From: Dichomitus squalens LYAD-421 SS1
Taxonomy: Eukaryota; Basidiomycota; Agaricomycetes; Polyporales; Polyporaceae
Length of the DNA stretch: 64,000 bases
Reading direction: 5' to 3'
NCBI RefSeq assembly: GCF_000275845.1
Contig: NW_006766885.1
Coordinates: forward strand, 1,626,224 to 1,690,223
The notes under the pieces were generated by a model that saw only the letters and a list, made by a program, of their open reading frames with translations, had not been told where the DNA came from and made no database searches. This document shows, one piece after another, positions 45,066 to 58,625 of the stretch; position 1 is the first letter of the stretch; the number at the start of each line of letters is the position of its first letter. The translations under genes and the position numbers were made by a program.

Positions 45066-47256
45066 TTATGGTAGATTACTGTCGTGGAGGGAAGATACAT
45101 GTTCTGTGCAACATATCGTAAGGCTACATAAGTGCCGGCCGTTTTGGCCGCGCAGTGTGCTCAACGCATACAACAGAAACAAAGGTAATAAAGATACAAG
45201 ATGTCTGCCCGAGCCAGAGGCATACTGCTGTGTTGTCCGTACGACCGTGATCGAAATTAATAGTAAATCCCACAATATACCATACGGAACGACCTTCGCA
45301 GCCTGAGCACAACCACTCGTAGCGTACGAAGGCTGATCGTTTGCCATCGAGGTGCCTTCGTGCAAGATCGCCATCAGGGCATGAGTCCCATGGTCAGCCC
45401 CATCCTCGAGCGCGAATGACAGTGCCTCCGTCTCGGTCGAGTAGAAGCCGATCACCATGTGCGAATGCTTCTTGAGCGGGGGGCCGGCGCAGGAAGCACG
45501 GTCGAGGTGGTAGAGGACGGAGACGTTGTACGCCCTGGCATCCATGTACGCGAGGTACGGCCAGAGATTGAGGACCGACTCGTTACGGAGGACGACGGCG
45601 TAGATAGGGTCAGCGTTCGCTTGAGTGGCACCCGCCCCCGCTGACTTTCCGCTCCTGTGCGTGCTGCTGTCGTGGAATTGGTTGAGACCGTGGCTGTAGC
45701 TGTGGTCGTGGTGGACAAATCACGCCTGCCCTATGAAAAGAAGGTTACCGCTGACTCACGTCCAGGTGTCAAGGTCGACAGAGCTCTATGCTTACCTTAC
45801 TAGAGAATGGTCGTGCCGGATGCTTGCGGTACAAAAGCATGTGGAACCGGCCCGCCGCGGACTCCATCGTTTTGACGTCCGTGCGCGTGTCTTCGTTGGC
45901 GATGCGAAGCTTGTCGCCGCAGTTCTCAGAAATGAGCGGGTCACGCCGCACTGCGCCGAGCTCCTTCCCTCTGAATCTCAGGTGCACCGACAGATCAGCG
46001 TCGTCCACGCTGGTCGAGCCGAGGATCCCGATCCCGGCCTTCTCCACTAGTGCAGCCGAGGTCGCAGGATTCCCGCGCGCGAGACGTGAGCGGCGGAAGA
46101 AGGAGCAGAGGGAGTACCGAACGTCGACGCGAAATGGTGTGGGGTTATTCCAACGGGTAACCCTTGCCCAGCCGTCGCGCTGGATCTGCTTCGCGGGCGT
46201 CTTGGGACGGGCGAGGCACCACGTGGGGAACACCTGCGTCGCGACGTAACTGCCCAGCTGGCTGTTAAGTGAGCCCTTGCGATTGTGCGCGTGCAGAGCG
46301 AACTCTGTGCCAACTGACACTCCATGCATCTCGCCCGCATCGACTTGAACGTACTCGTTGTTGTAGGGTGAAACCGCGACGAAGCGGCCATCACAGGAGA
46401 AGGGGACCCCGTCGAAGAGAATGCGGTCGACATTCACACCTGCGCAAGCCGCGTGCTGATGGTCGCCCATGTACGGAGCGAGCTCGTGTGGGAGGTCAGC
46501 GTAGGTGAGTTTGTGGAGCGGACGGGCATCCTTCAGTGATAGGAGGGCACGGGTGAAGTTCCCTCCGTCCTTACGTTCCGTCGCAGACCATCCGGAGCCA
46601 CTCGCAGCAAGGACGACGTGCGATTTGACGGTAATTCCGGTGAAGCCTCGGTTGGCCACGGGCTCGGTCTTCTGCGGGGAGGCGCTCCGCCAGAAACCTG
46701 CCAGCAGGTCTTCGGACCTGGCTTTACGTGTGGGGGTGTAGCGGGTATAGCGGCGCTCCTTGGAATCGTCGTCACTGGCGGGCGGGGGGCAGAAGCAGGT
46801 ATCCAGGATGAGGGTGATGTTGTCGCCTTTCACTTGGGCGAGGTCTTGAAGCATGGCGTGGAGGGAGCGGTTGGAGATGCCAGCGTTTGTATGGCCTTTG
46901 GGCAGCTTCGTGTCATAGTCGTAAGTGCAGAGAACAGGGACGTCGCTGCGGCCCTGGTCGAACCAACCAGGGGGCGCGCGAATGCTGCTACCATGTCCTG
47001 CAAAATAGACGATGAGTGCATCGCCGGGTTCGATGGCGGGGTTGTTGACGAGGTGGTTCATGAAACGTTCCTCAATCTGACGCTTGGTTGCCTGAGCGTC
47101 GATGAGGGTGCAGATGTGATCACGCGGGACCTGGAGGTCGTTCGTAAGCCAACGCTCAACGCTCTGTGCGTCGTCTACAGCGGCGTTGAGGTTCCAGATG
47201 TTGCCGGACTGGTACTTGTCGATTCCGACGAGGAGTGCAAAGACTTGTCCAGACAT
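45066..47256 (-). CDS. Caspase-fold protease (peptidase C14, metacaspase-like)
   Basis: Exons 45801-47256 and 45066-45640 encode 676 residues; the intron between them is 160 nt and its acceptor is chosen to keep YAVVLRNESVLNLWPYLAYM in frame. The p20 fold is clear: FALLVGIDKYQSGNIWNLNA, DDAQSVERWLTNDL, DALIVYFAGHGSS with catalytic His88, and DNITLILDTCFCPPP with catalytic Cys154. Most relatives have DCCHS; here the residue after Cys is Phe. A long C-terminal region (VKSHVVLAASGSGWSATERK, RFVAVSPYNNEYVQVDAGEM, KKHSHMVIGFYSTETEALSF) is shared by the expanded basidiomycete C14 group. The extreme C terminus (after about residue 600) is uncertain. Metacaspases cleave after Arg/Lys and act in stress and cell death. 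A TATAAA on the minus strand lies at 47420-47425. Confidence 0.82.
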
Positions 47257-48271
47257 GGCCTAGGACGATAGTGTCAGCACGGGGATACTATCGCCCACAG
47301 GCGACTTACCATGAACAAGTATCGTCTTTTAGGTCGTCAGACGTAGACTGGATTGGTGGACGTGAGGTAGAGAAATGCAGATCAGTGACTTCTGAAGAGC
47401 CTGAAAGTCGTCTGAAGCCTTTATACGCGTCGCCGTGCATGCCACAGCGTACACGGGTGCCATGCGCGATGTATTAGGTTTCATAGTATCATCGTCCTGG
47501 GCCATGATCCACAGAGTGCGCGTCCAGCGCAGTATAGCAAACGCCGACAGACGTCTCTCATGTGCCTCGTCGAGGGCGCATAGATCTACGACGCTCCAGA
47601 ATCATCAGCCGGCGAGGCGAAGTACGCGCTTGCGGGACGACGTAGGACGCAGCACTCACGGGAGATCCACGGAGGACTCAGACGGAAATATGAGATAACG
47701 GAAGACTTGAAGCGGAAACGAGCGCATCGTGAACAAATGACGGAGAAACGCCGCTATAGCTAGTAGCTAGTCAAAACGTCACACACAACTCGAATACGCA
47801 CCTCGGACTCAGACAACCACCAAATCAGCGTGAGATGAATAGGGCACCAACTCAAGTATTTGCCAGCATGGACTCGTTCCTCTCATGGATTGGACCATTT
47901 AGAGCACATCTAATCAACTTCAGCTACTGGGAGTTCCAACTTCAGAAGACTCGCAAGTTAAGGTTCCGGTTATGGGGGAAGAGGGACAATTCGCTGGGTT
48001 GCAACTTGCAACTTACTTACCAACGAGAAGCGCTCAGGCCCGACTACCGGCCACCAGCAAGCGAGCCTTAGGCGCTTATATGTACCTCTCAAGCCACCAC
48101 CAACGTAGTGGCGCAAGCACATTCAACACAGTGCAGTATGTTCGAGTTACGCTGCTAGATATCAATTAGAGCATCTAACAAAAGCTAGCTGTAGCCACAG
48201 ACCTAGGACGCGATTCGCCTTGTATCTTGTCAGGATATCACTTTCCCACTTCTTTGCCTTAACTATCCAAC
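47257..48271. other. Divergent intergenic region
   Basis: About 1 kb between the caspase-fold gene and atg6. No gene seen; the only notable site is the TATA of the protease gene. Confidence 0.5.
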
Positions 48272-50038
48272 ATGAATCTCGTGTGTCAGCAATGCAAGCA
48301 ACCATTGCAAGTGAGCTAAAGTCACACTTCAGCGTCTGAGATAAGGCCTAACATCTTGCCCCTCTCTTCAGCTAGACGCCTCGCTAGTTGACCTCGCTCC
48401 ATCAGCATATGACATTGTTGCTTCGTCCCTGCCACCAGCAACCACATCGTCTCCTATAAGACAAGCTTCTGGAGCGGAGAAACTTGCGCAACTCCCATCG
48501 CCATCCTCGGCCAAAGCAGCATGGAGAAATTCCGTCCAAGGGTCAACTTCTTCTGCCTTGTCGTCACCCACGACGCAGCGGAAGCAGACACAACGTGGGC
48601 CATCACACCCCAATGAGTCATTTGTGCTACTGCAGGACAGCGTTATCCGCACTATCCCCACCAATCTCCCTCTAACTCCGCACGCGAAGAAGTCGTCAGT
48701 CTCCAAGTCGCGAAGCACGACCGTAGCGGTGCCGCCCGCCCCTGCACCCGAGGAGCCTTCCCCCCATCCAAACCCCTCGCCCCTCTCACACCATCTGCGC
48801 TCTTCATTGCGTCTATTTAATCTTCTATCGAGCCGCACGGACCTCGACCACCCCCTTTGCGCCGAGTGCACGCATATACTCCTTGGGACGCTCACGCGAC
48901 AGCTCGAAGAGACGAAGAAGGAGCGAGACGGGTACATCGCGTTCGAAAAAGAGGTTCGGAAGGAGAAGGAGCGTGAAAGCGCAGCAGGGACTGGAAAGGC
49001 CGAGGTCGAGGGCAAGATCGAGCGGCTGAAGGATGAAGAGCGACTGGCGATCGAGCAGCTAAAGGCTGCGGAACGAGAGCGACAGCAGCTGGAAGAGGAA
49101 CTCAAGAACCTCGAGCATGAGGAGACCGCACTCGAAGAGGAGGAGGCGGAGTGCGTGTCTCTCGTCTAGACCCACAGCCGCTGTCACGCGGGATTGACCC
49201 ATACCTGATAGGTTCTGGCGCCAGCACAATGCGCACTTGCTGAAGTCTGCGGAGCAGGCGTCGCAGCTGGCGGCGCTACGTGCGGCCTATGCTGCAGATT
49301 CCGCTGTGCTCGACAAGCTCGAACGAACGAACGTGTACAACGACGCCTTCTGCATAGGACACGACGGCGTCTTTGGCACCATCAATGGTCTGCGACTCGG
49401 GCGCGTCCCAGGAGTACCGGTGAGTAGCAGATTGCTTACAATAGCAGGATTTTTGCCTGACGCCTGTACAGGTTGAATGGGCTGAAATCAATGCGGCTTG
49501 GGGCCAGACGCTGTTGCTGCTATATACAATCGCGCGCAAACTCGACTTCACCTTCGAGAAGTATGTAGCAAAGCATATCCCTCTCGGAGTTTACTGAACA
49601 CTAGGGCCCAAACGCTTAGCTACCGGCTTGTTCCCATGGGCTCGTTCTCCCGGATAGAGAAGACCACCGGTGACAAAGCAACGTACGAGTTGTACGGCTC
49701 GGGCGATCTGCACTTCGGACGACTCCTTCACAACCGCCGTTTCGACTTCGCGATGGTGGCGTTCCTTGATTGCCTCAAGCAGCTCATGGACTATGTGAAG
49801 TCCCAGGACCCTCAAGTCGATTTTCCACACCAGTCAGTCATGCCTCGGAGCTCATGTGATCCGCACGGACGTGTCTAACGGTCATCCGTGTCTCCGCAGA
49901 ATTGTGAAGGACAAGATTGGCGAAGCGTCTGTGAAGCAGCAATTCAGCCAGGAGGAAGCGTGGACACGCGCCCTGCGGCACGTCCTTCTAGCCCTGAAGA
50001 TTCTACTCAAGTGGACGACGAACGGCAGTAACGGCTGA
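48272..50038 (+). CDS. atg6: Autophagy protein Atg6/Vps30 (Beclin-1)
   Basis: Exons 48272-48310, 48372-49150, 49212-49419, 49472-49560, 49620-49832 and 49900-50038 encode 488 residues. The N terminus has a CxxC pair ([13 protein letters not shown]) as in Beclin-1, then a Ser/Pro-rich region with [12 protein letters not shown]. The coiled coil spans about 200-275 ([40 protein letters not shown]). The evolutionarily conserved domain follows: [79 protein letters not shown]. Atg6 is a subunit of the class III PI3-kinase complexes that start autophagosome formation and vacuolar sorting. Confidence 0.93.
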
Positions 50039-50668
50039 CAAGAGGCCTCTCACTTCGTAACGCGTTTGTACCTAGTCACTTATCACACACATTGGCTTGT
50101 GGATAGTATGTTCATTGAGTGATCGTATTCCCGAGCCGGTTCCCGTATGTGATGGCTCAAGGTCAGTCCAGCTCGAATTCAGTGGAGGGGCTGTCGGCAA
50201 TCGGAGCGGTTCATCCTGCGGCAGTCGGCCATGTTGGTGCGCGATCGAACTCCGGCGGGAACGCGCGAGCCTCATGTTTACGTATCGGCGTCCATCTATG
50301 CCACCGCAGTCTGTCGGACCCCTGCCAATGTTCCATCCCTACTCGACATACCCACAGCCGCAGCGATACTCTGTAGGGTCTGCTCAGTTGGTGTGCTAAC
50401 GAGGATCTGGAGAGCTCTGGAGATGTGACATTCCGCCAGAACCGGACCGGTTCAGATTGTTTCCCCGGCAGTCCACGCGGATTGCGACGACTTACACCAT
50501 AGCTGAGTCAGGCCGGCCAAGCAAGGCCAAAAAGCGCATTTGCATGTTTGTCAGCTCGACTTCCCCTGAACGCTATATCGAGTCTCTGGCCTGCTTGGGC
50601 CGTCCGTATCTGCCGCAGGCATCCGCTCAACTTTGAATATCGTCCGCCGGGACTGCAGCTTGATCGCA
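50039..50668. other. Intergenic, upstream of glutamate-cysteine ligase
   Basis: atg6 3' UTR and promoter of the next gene. Short frames only, no gene seen. Confidence 0.5.
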
Positions 50669-53661
50669 ATGGGTCTCCTCTTCCTCGGAACGCCTCTTCA
50701 ATGGGATGAGGCCAAGCAGTATGCCGATCATGTCAGGACCCACGGGATCACTCAGTTCCTGAACATCTGGGATCGTCTCAAGGATAGGTACGGAGACGAG
50801 CTGCTTTGGGGGGACGAGGTACATCACGTTTCGCCCTAGTGCAGTCTGTCTCTTTGCTGATCAAATGCTCGCGCCTCATCGCTTTCCCCTACACCCATTT
50901 GCGCCCGCTCCGAATTGACCACTATCACCTGCGCATTTACAACGTGGCTCGCTTAACATCAACTCCGGCCTCATGCGTGTACCCCGCACGCGAAGATCGA
51001 GTACATGGTCGCCGCCTTCGACGATCAAGAAAAGAACGTTAAGCTCTCCCTCCGTCAGACTGAGATCCTCGCGAAGCTGCAGTCCATCGTGAACGACATC
51101 GCGTCCGATCGCAGCGAGACGTACGTGCCTGCCTCTCACCTGTGAATATCAATATATAGCCTTCATTCTCGCCCAGTCGCTCTGTGCCCACCTTCCATCC
51201 GGAGTATGGACGGTTCATGCTCGAGTCGACTCCAGGATCGCCGTACACAGGCGAGATCCGCGACCTGCTGGCGGTGGAGAGCAACATGCGCTATCGGTGA
51301 GCCGTCGCGTCTCCGTAACTTCATGTATTGTGTTCTGAACCTTAGTGTTACTTCCCGTCTCTCATGGATCAAGCCGCCACCTCGCGCGCAAGCACCTAAA
51401 GTCTACCGAAGTGCCGTTCACAATGACGTCGTTTCCGCGCCTCGGGATTCCTGGCGTCTTCACCGAACCGTATTTCGACCCTGCGGATGCCGTGTCAAGC
51501 CATAGCCTTTTCCTACCTGAGGAGATCACAAACCCCCATGCACGTTTCCCGTCGGTGGTGTCCTTTCGTGTGTTCAGTCGCGCACTCAACCAGGCTCTTC
51601 TTGTAGCACCCTCACGGCTAACATCCGGCGGAGACGAGGCTCGAAGGTGGCGATCAATCTGCCGCTGTTCATTGACGACCGTACCCCGAGGCCATTTGTG
51701 GATCGGACGATTCCGTGGCAGAGGAACATCTATCCGGAAGATCCAGGTGAGATCTGGGCGATGCTTATCTTCGAGATGCAAGGAACTGAATAGGACTGTA
51801 GAGGCGAAGAATGGCGCTGCGCTTCTAGACCATATCTACATGGACGCGATGGGATTCGGCATGGGGTGTAGCTGTCTGCAGCTCACATTCCAAGCATGTA
51901 ACATCACCGAGGCGAGGAGGTTATACGATGCACTCGTACCCGTTGCCCCGCTCCTGGTGAGTTCACTAGGCTCTCGCCCAGATTCCTGCCATTCACGGAT
52001 CGTAGCTCGCGTTAAGCGCGGCAAGTCCGCTCTGGAGAGGCTACATCGCAGATGTCGACTGCAGATGGGACGTCGTCTCGGGCAGTGTTGATGACCGAAC
52101 CGAAGAGGAACGTGGACTTAAGGTGATATCCTCGTCGTACTGTGCCTGTTTACTGGCTGCTGATGTCGCTGCATAGCCTTTGAAAGAGAGCCGCTTCAAG
52201 ATTCCCAAATCACGCTACGCAAGCGTGAGCTTATACATTTCAGAGTATTGGATGAACCAGCCGGCATATAATGATATAGACGCGCCCCATGACCCAGCCA
52301 TTTTTGAACGGCTTCGCAATCATGGTACGTGGGCAAATGAGCTGCATGCGCGGAGGGTTGCCACTGGTCCTGACATTGTGCTGTGACAGGCGTTGACGAG
52401 TTGCTTTCACGACACATTGCGCATTTATTTATTCGAGATCCACTTGTAATATTCTCCGAGACGATACACCAAGACGACACGACAAGTAATGATCACTTCG
52501 AGGTGCGTGTAATATCTCTCCTGTGGTGATTCGTCAGCTCATCCAGATACAGAACATACAATCCACCAACTGGCAGACACTTCGTTTCAAGCCGCCTCCG
52601 CCGAACTCGCCGATTGGATGGCGGGTTGAGTTCCGGCCAATGGAAGTTCAGATCACGGACTTTGAGAATGCCGCGTTCGCTGTTTTCATCGTTCTGCTAT
52701 CGCGCGCTATGCTGCACTTCAACCTCAACCTGTATATCCCGATCTCCAAGGTAACCGTATCGTCTCCCTGCCGCATCCGCGAGCATGACATGTTGAGTTG
52801 TTGACTTGGTCCGCATCGCCAGGTGGACGAGAACATGGCGCGGGCGCAGCGACGGGACGCCGTTCGGTCCGAAAAGTTCTTCTTCCGCAAGGACGTCTTC
52901 CCTTCAGCGTCCTCCCGCCCGTCCAGCGTGGCGTCGTCGATACCGAGCTCCCCGATCAGCGAGCACGGCGGGCCGATCCACGTGAATGGGATCAACGGCA
53001 AGGAGAAGAAGCTGCGAAACTGCTTCCCGTTGCCGCCCAGGCCCGACGACGCGTACTTTGCAGGCAGCGTGCACGAGGAGTACGAGGAGATGACGATGGT
53101 AGAGATCATGAACGGCAAGGTGCGTCACGTTGTCGTCTGTCTTCTCGGTTGCCTGCATTCCTCTGACGTCCTGTCCGCCGGCGACACTTTGCAGGGTACC
53201 ACATTCCCGGGCCTGCTGAACCTTGTATACATGTACCTGGATACGCTTGACGTGGACGACGAGTCCCGTCGCCGGATCGAAGAATACCTCGATTTGATCC
53301 GCAGGAGGACCAACGGTTAGTTGCTTTCTATCACCAGTCACTCATGGCGCTGCGCATAGGGACTGATACTGTCACGTCCAGGCTCGCTCCGGACGGCAGC
53401 GAGCTGGATCCGAGAGTTCGTTCGGACGCACCCGGCGTACAAGTTCGACTCGGTGGTGTCACAGGAGATCAATTATGATCTCATGGTCGCCATAGATGAA
53501 ATGTGAGTTTCGCGTGGTCGTGCCCGGCGTGTCGCAGGAGAAAGAGGTCGTGCTCGACCAAGCCAATGCTGACGAGCCGTGCCTTCGTTTCGCATGACAG
53601 AGAGCGCGGGTTGCGAAAGGCCCCGGACTTCCTTCCGGCCAACTGTCGGCCGCGGGATTAG
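50669..53661 (+). CDS. gcs1: Glutamate-cysteine ligase catalytic subunit (gamma-glutamylcysteine synthetase)
   Basis: Fourteen exons: 50669-50818, 50996-51120, 51177-51296, 51374-51550, 51607-51746, 51802-51956, 52006-52122, 52177-52324, 52390-52502, 52553-52750, 52823-53119, 53195-53315, 53382-53502, 53601-53661; 680 residues, the usual eukaryotic length. Family landmarks in order: [133 protein letters not shown] and [18 protein letters not shown]. The enzyme joins glutamate to cysteine with ATP in the first, limiting step of glutathione synthesis. The first intron is 177 nt, long for this locus. A disordered Ser-rich insert ([20 protein letters not shown]) near residue 500 is typical of fungi. 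Confidence 0.95.
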
Positions 53662-54848
53662 ATTTACTAGAAGCGCGATACACAGAAACAGGAAGACATA
53701 CCGCTGGGATAACAAGGACAGGAGCAGCAGTAATTGGACCAAATTTTGGAAGTAGATGTCGCGGTTTGGATTGTTTGGCGCGATCAGTACGGGTTGAGGT
53801 TTGGTCATAGGCAAGTCATAGCAGTTACAAAGTCTGTATCGTTATGTTCTATTTCTGGGCATTCAGTGACCCTCGTTGCGCAAAGCGTGTATTGAGGTAT
53901 GAAATATACAGTGAAAGTGTCTGTGTCAAGTTTCTGTGGAAAGTTTGAGCACCGTCTGCTAGTTACGCCCCTACCGTGTACCAATGTTTGCTTATCCACT
54001 TCGCTCGTCACCCACTGCGAATGCAGTTCTAATTAGGAACCGACTCCGTGGAATGGAAGGCCGGGAAGCAAGATGGGCTCTAGGTGGAGCTCCCCGTGAT
54101 TGCACAAGCTCGCGGACTCTGTAGCCGGCTGCTCTGTGCATATCCAGCCTGAGTAAAGGAGCCGTGTGTCGGAGCTCCATGATGGAACTATTGATACGAC
54201 CTGTAATGACGGTGGCTTTGGGCGACAACGTTTATGAAGGGTTCTCCGACTTGTTTCCTCGAGCTACCAGGTGTGCCGAGGAGAGGGGACAATTACATTG
54301 TCCAAGGGAAGCCGGCGGGCGGCGAAGGGACCGGTATAAAGATCTGGATCGGAAGGAAATGATGCTGTGCAAACTGGCCTGAAACGTGTAGATTGCGATT
54401 GAGGTATCACCGCACTTTGCATCATCACTCACGATAACGGTCCCCTCGAATTTCCTCTCCGTCACGCTGATGGATTTTCACATGGACGACTCGACATCAT
54501 CCTTGTGCGTGCTTTCTGGCACAGGTCATCAGAGCGGGTATGCAGCATCAAGGTGGGAGGAGAACGATAGGATCCGTGAATGCGGATCCGGTAGTACACA
54601 TAAGTGGGTCTTTCATTGGCGTGAGATGAGCCGGAGTGGGGGGAGGAAGGCGTCTGAGTGTCAAGTAAGAGAGCTGCATCAACTGCAGGAGTAGGATCTG
54701 CCGAGCCGAGATCGCAGCAAGCTCGTCTCTTTCTCTCGCCCACACTACCGTTCAGGCTGTCCCCCGACTCCCGCCTTCGCTTACCGGTTCTCTCTCCTTC
54801 GTCCCCCCCTCCATTGCTCCCTCTAGTAGGGCTTTGTGCCCGCCCGCC
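53662..54848. other. Intergenic, no gene seen
   Basis: Nearly 1.2 kb between glutamate-cysteine ligase and the glutaminase. The last 130 bp is a pyrimidine-rich leader typical of strongly expressed basidiomycete genes. Confidence 0.5.
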
Positions 54849-57800
54849 ATGTTACCCCATACACTATGGTCCTTTCTATTCCTCTCGGTCTTCTCCTCTT
54901 TCGTCAGCGCGCAAGGTCCCGTGCAGACACTCTTCCCCGCCAGCATTCCACTGGCCGTCAAACATCCGTACATGAGTGTATGGTATGCAAGCTCTAATAC
55001 TTCTCTCCCTCTATCAAATTCATGGCCAGTATTCTGGGGACAAGCAGTGAGTTTCTTCTACATTTCTGGAGCTACCAGAGGTCACAACGAAGGGCGTAGT
55101 CGATCATCGGTTGGGCTGGCAAGATTAGGGTGGACGGAACGACATACAAGTGGCTAGGGAATGATCCCAATGGTGGTGCCCCCGCGAATGTTACGAACGT
55201 CCAATTTACGCCTACAAGGACCATCTTCGTCATGCAAGCGGGCCCAATGAACCTCACTGTCACTTTCCTTACTCCGATCGAAGTGAGCAGTCTCTTCTTT
55301 CAGCAAAGCTTGAGATATGCTGAGTCGAATTGGCGCTGTGCACGGTCAGCCTGACGATTGGGTTAAGCAATCAATACCGTTCTCCTACATATCCGTCGAA
55401 GCGCAATCCTTGGACGAAAACAGCCATGCCGTACAACTGTACTCCGATATCAGTGCAGGTAAGCACACATGCATATCCTTGCGCCTTGACTACAGTTAGA
55501 CACGCCGTCCACGCAGAATGGCTATCTGGCAACAGGTCTAGTCCTGTACAGTGGAGTAATAACAATACTGGCAACACGTTATTCCACGAGATAGAGCTGC
55601 AGCAACCCCAACAGGACGTGGAGATCAATCACCAGGCGCAGGATGGTAAGGCATACTATGCCATGCCTGTCGTGAGTATTCTCCGTCCCCGTTCACCTTG
55701 CTCTGTCCCCTTCCACTTCGGCGCATAACGCTATTCCCCTCGCAGAAAACTGGCGTATCATGGCAAATTGACACCGATCAGAATACACGTTCTACATTCG
55801 TGTCGAACGGCAACCTTCACAACACCGCAAGTACGGCATTCGCGCCCATTTCACCGTGCGTTCTTCCCTGAACACACTACGTTCCGTCGCTCACGCATAT
55901 ATCCTGTTCTGTAGAGTGTTCACCGTCTTTGCTATAGCTATCGACCTCGGAACGATTACGTTGACCTCGGACCCCGTGACCTGGTCGGTCGGATACGTTC
56001 GAGACCCAGTCATCTCCTACACCACCGCCACGGGTGCGACCCAGCAGCGGCGGCCGCTGTGGGCGACGCAATACTCCAGCGTCGCCGATGTGGTGAGCAT
56101 TCCCCCTTCCTTGTTTCGCGTCTACCCTTCACCTCCCGTTGACCATGATTCGTTCCCCCGGCCGCGCCTGTGCTTGCGCGATGGCAGATTGACGCGTTCA
56201 CGGCCGACTTCCCCGCCGCGCACGACCGTGCCGTCGCGCTCGACGCGCAGATTCTGGGCAGCGCGTCACAGATCTCGTCGGAGTACGCGGATCTCGTCGC
56301 CCTCGCCACGCGGCAGGCGGTGAGCGCGCTCGACTTTACCGTCGGCGCGGACTCGAAGGGGAACGTCGACCCCGGAGACGTGAAACTGTTCATGAAGAAT
56401 ATCGGCACGGACCAGTACGTAACACTCGCTTGCGTTAGGTCTGCTCCCAGGTTGTGTCTCATGATATGTGCGTTGACAGACGGGTGAGCCCGGTGGAGCA
56501 CATCTTCGCCGCGTTCCCGACGTACCTGTACCTCAACGCGTCATGGGGAGGCGTGCTGCTGGAGCCGTTGCTGGAGCTCCAGGACAGTCAGGTCGGCCAG
56601 CAGTTCGCGGCTCAGGACCTGGGAGACTCGTATCCCGTCGCTTCCGGCGCTCGTGGTGCGGCTGCACAGGGCATCGAACGTGAGCAGCCTCCACGGTTCT
56701 AAACGCGCTGGGAACACCATTGACTGAACGCGGCCGTCGCAGAATCTGGCAACATGCTCATCACGTTGCTCGCGCAAGCCAGGTTGTCCGGTAACGGGAC
56801 CCTGCTCATTCAACACGTACGTGACATTCGATTATCCCGGAACCATAGATGCTCAATGTCTTGGCAGTACAACACCACGAAGCGATGGGCGGACTACCTG
56901 AACAACAACGCGTTGACGCCAAACGGGCAGTACGTATCAGACGTCCTGGGCAGAAGACGAGGACACGCCAGCTGACGATAACTTGCCAGACGCAACGCAG
57001 ATGGTGAGACCAGTGCGAACATGACGAACCTCGCTATCAAGGGCATCATTGGCGTGAAGGCGATGGCCGAGATCGCGCGGGTGGTGGGTGAAGAAGTCGA
57101 CGCCGCTCAGTACGACGTGAGTCGCGGATCGTGTTCAGCTTTCGACGCGCGGATTGGCTGACTGCTTCGGGTGCGGCACGATAGGGTCAAGCTGCGGCTT
57201 TGCTCGGCGAGTGGCAGTCGCTTGCGACGGGAACCAGCTCGCACTTGCTCGGTCGGTATGGCGACCAGGGCACTTGGTCACTGATGTACAATATGTTCGC
57301 CGACAAGATGCTTGGCCTGAACTTCATCCCTCAGACGGTAAGTTGCGGATCGACAGGAATTGTCTGATGGAGTCTTGGCCTTACATTATAAATAGGTTAT
57401 CAGCGAACAGACGCAGTTCTACAGCAGTCTGTTGACGACGGCTTCTCAGCTGGGTCTGCCTATCGATAGCGACTCTGGACAGACTAGCAACGCCGGTAAG
57501 TGATCCGCGTTGGCCTCGCGCGAGATCCATGTACGCGACTGACATGATTGACACAGCGTGGCTATTGTTCACGTCTGCGTTCGTGTCAGACAGCACCGTG
57601 CGGGACAACTTGATCAAGGGCGTGCACAACCATGCGAACTTCAACCAGTCCTCCGGCGTTTTTCCCGAGATCTACAACGATGCGACAGGCGCCGGTTTGA
57701 ATGGCTTCGCTGGGTGAGCCCAGTTGTCATATTGGCTTATCGCAGCGATACTGACTTGTGCTCATTCGCTCAGTCCTGCACTCGGTGCCCTGTTTTCACA

Positions 57801-58625
57801 TCTCGCACTCACGTGAGTTGTCGCGAAGCCAGGAAACAGAACATGCTGAGAGTTTCTGATGTTTTCTCTCGCAGTGTTCCCAATACAACTATCTCCACCG
57901 CCACCTCAACGACAGGTACCGGCGACGGTAACGGTAACGGCGGAGACCACAAAGGCGGCAGCAGCAACGGAGGTGCGATCGCTGGTGGCGTGATCGGCGG
58001 TCTGGCAATCGTCGGAATCGCGATCGGCATTTTCTTCCTCATTCGCCGCAGGAGACGCAACCAGGGCTTTGACGAGAGAGAGAAGATTGAGATAGTCGAA
58101 CAGGCGCCGCATGTCCCCACACTCGCGCCCTACTCCTACTACGAGCACCCCGCACCCGGCTCGCCTCGGGCAGGGGCCGGCTACGTGCCCGTGAGTCCGC
58201 ATTCGGAGACAACTGCAGGTTTCGCGGGCCTGGGTAGCGGCGGCGACGGCCAGCACGGCGCGGGGCATCACTTGTCGGAAGGCAACCTCGCGTACGCGAC
58301 GGACTCGTTCGAGTCCATGCAGCCGTCCGCGGTGCATGTCTCGAAAGCGCGAGAGGCGGCGCAGACCCGGGTACACGCCTACGCGCCGTCAATAGCGACG
58401 TCGTCCGCGGTGGGCTCTGCGTTGGGCTCCCAGACGGGCTCTGCGTCGAGTCGAGACCCGCTGTCGCCTGGCTCTGGCTCGGCTACTGGCTCGGGTTCGG
58501 TCGCGACTTCGCTCTCGCCGACAGACGTGCTGGGTTTGCGGGCGGAGGTGGAGAACTTGCGGAGAGTGATGCAGGAGATCAGGGCGGAGCGGTTCGAGCC
58601 GCCACCAGAGTACGTCGAGGAGTAG
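54849..58625 (+). CDS. GtaA-type glutaminase with transmembrane anchor
   Basis: Sixteen exons: 54849-55046, 55100-55282, 55350-55458, 55517-55671, 55746-55855, 55915-56092, 56188-56414, 56480-56679, 56743-56816, 56868-56929, 56990-57116, 57185-57337, 57396-57495, 57557-57713, 57774-57812, 57875-58625; 940 residues. Signal peptide 1-21. The N-terminal part (HPYMSVWYASSNT, GWAGKIRVDGTTYKWLG, PDDWVKQSIPFSYISVEAQS) and the glutaminase core (SSEYADLVALATRQAVSALD, VEHIFAAFPTYLYLNASWGG, LGEWQSLATGTSSHLLGRYG, QGTWSLMYNMFADKMLGLNF) follow the GtaA family that hydrolyses extracellular glutamine. Unlike the soluble Aspergillus enzyme, this one has a Gly/Ser linker, a membrane helix at about 724-748 (GGLAIVGIAIGIFFLI then RRRRR) and a 190-residue Ser/Gly/Pro tail predicted cytosolic by the positive-inside rule. 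Confidence 0.92.
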
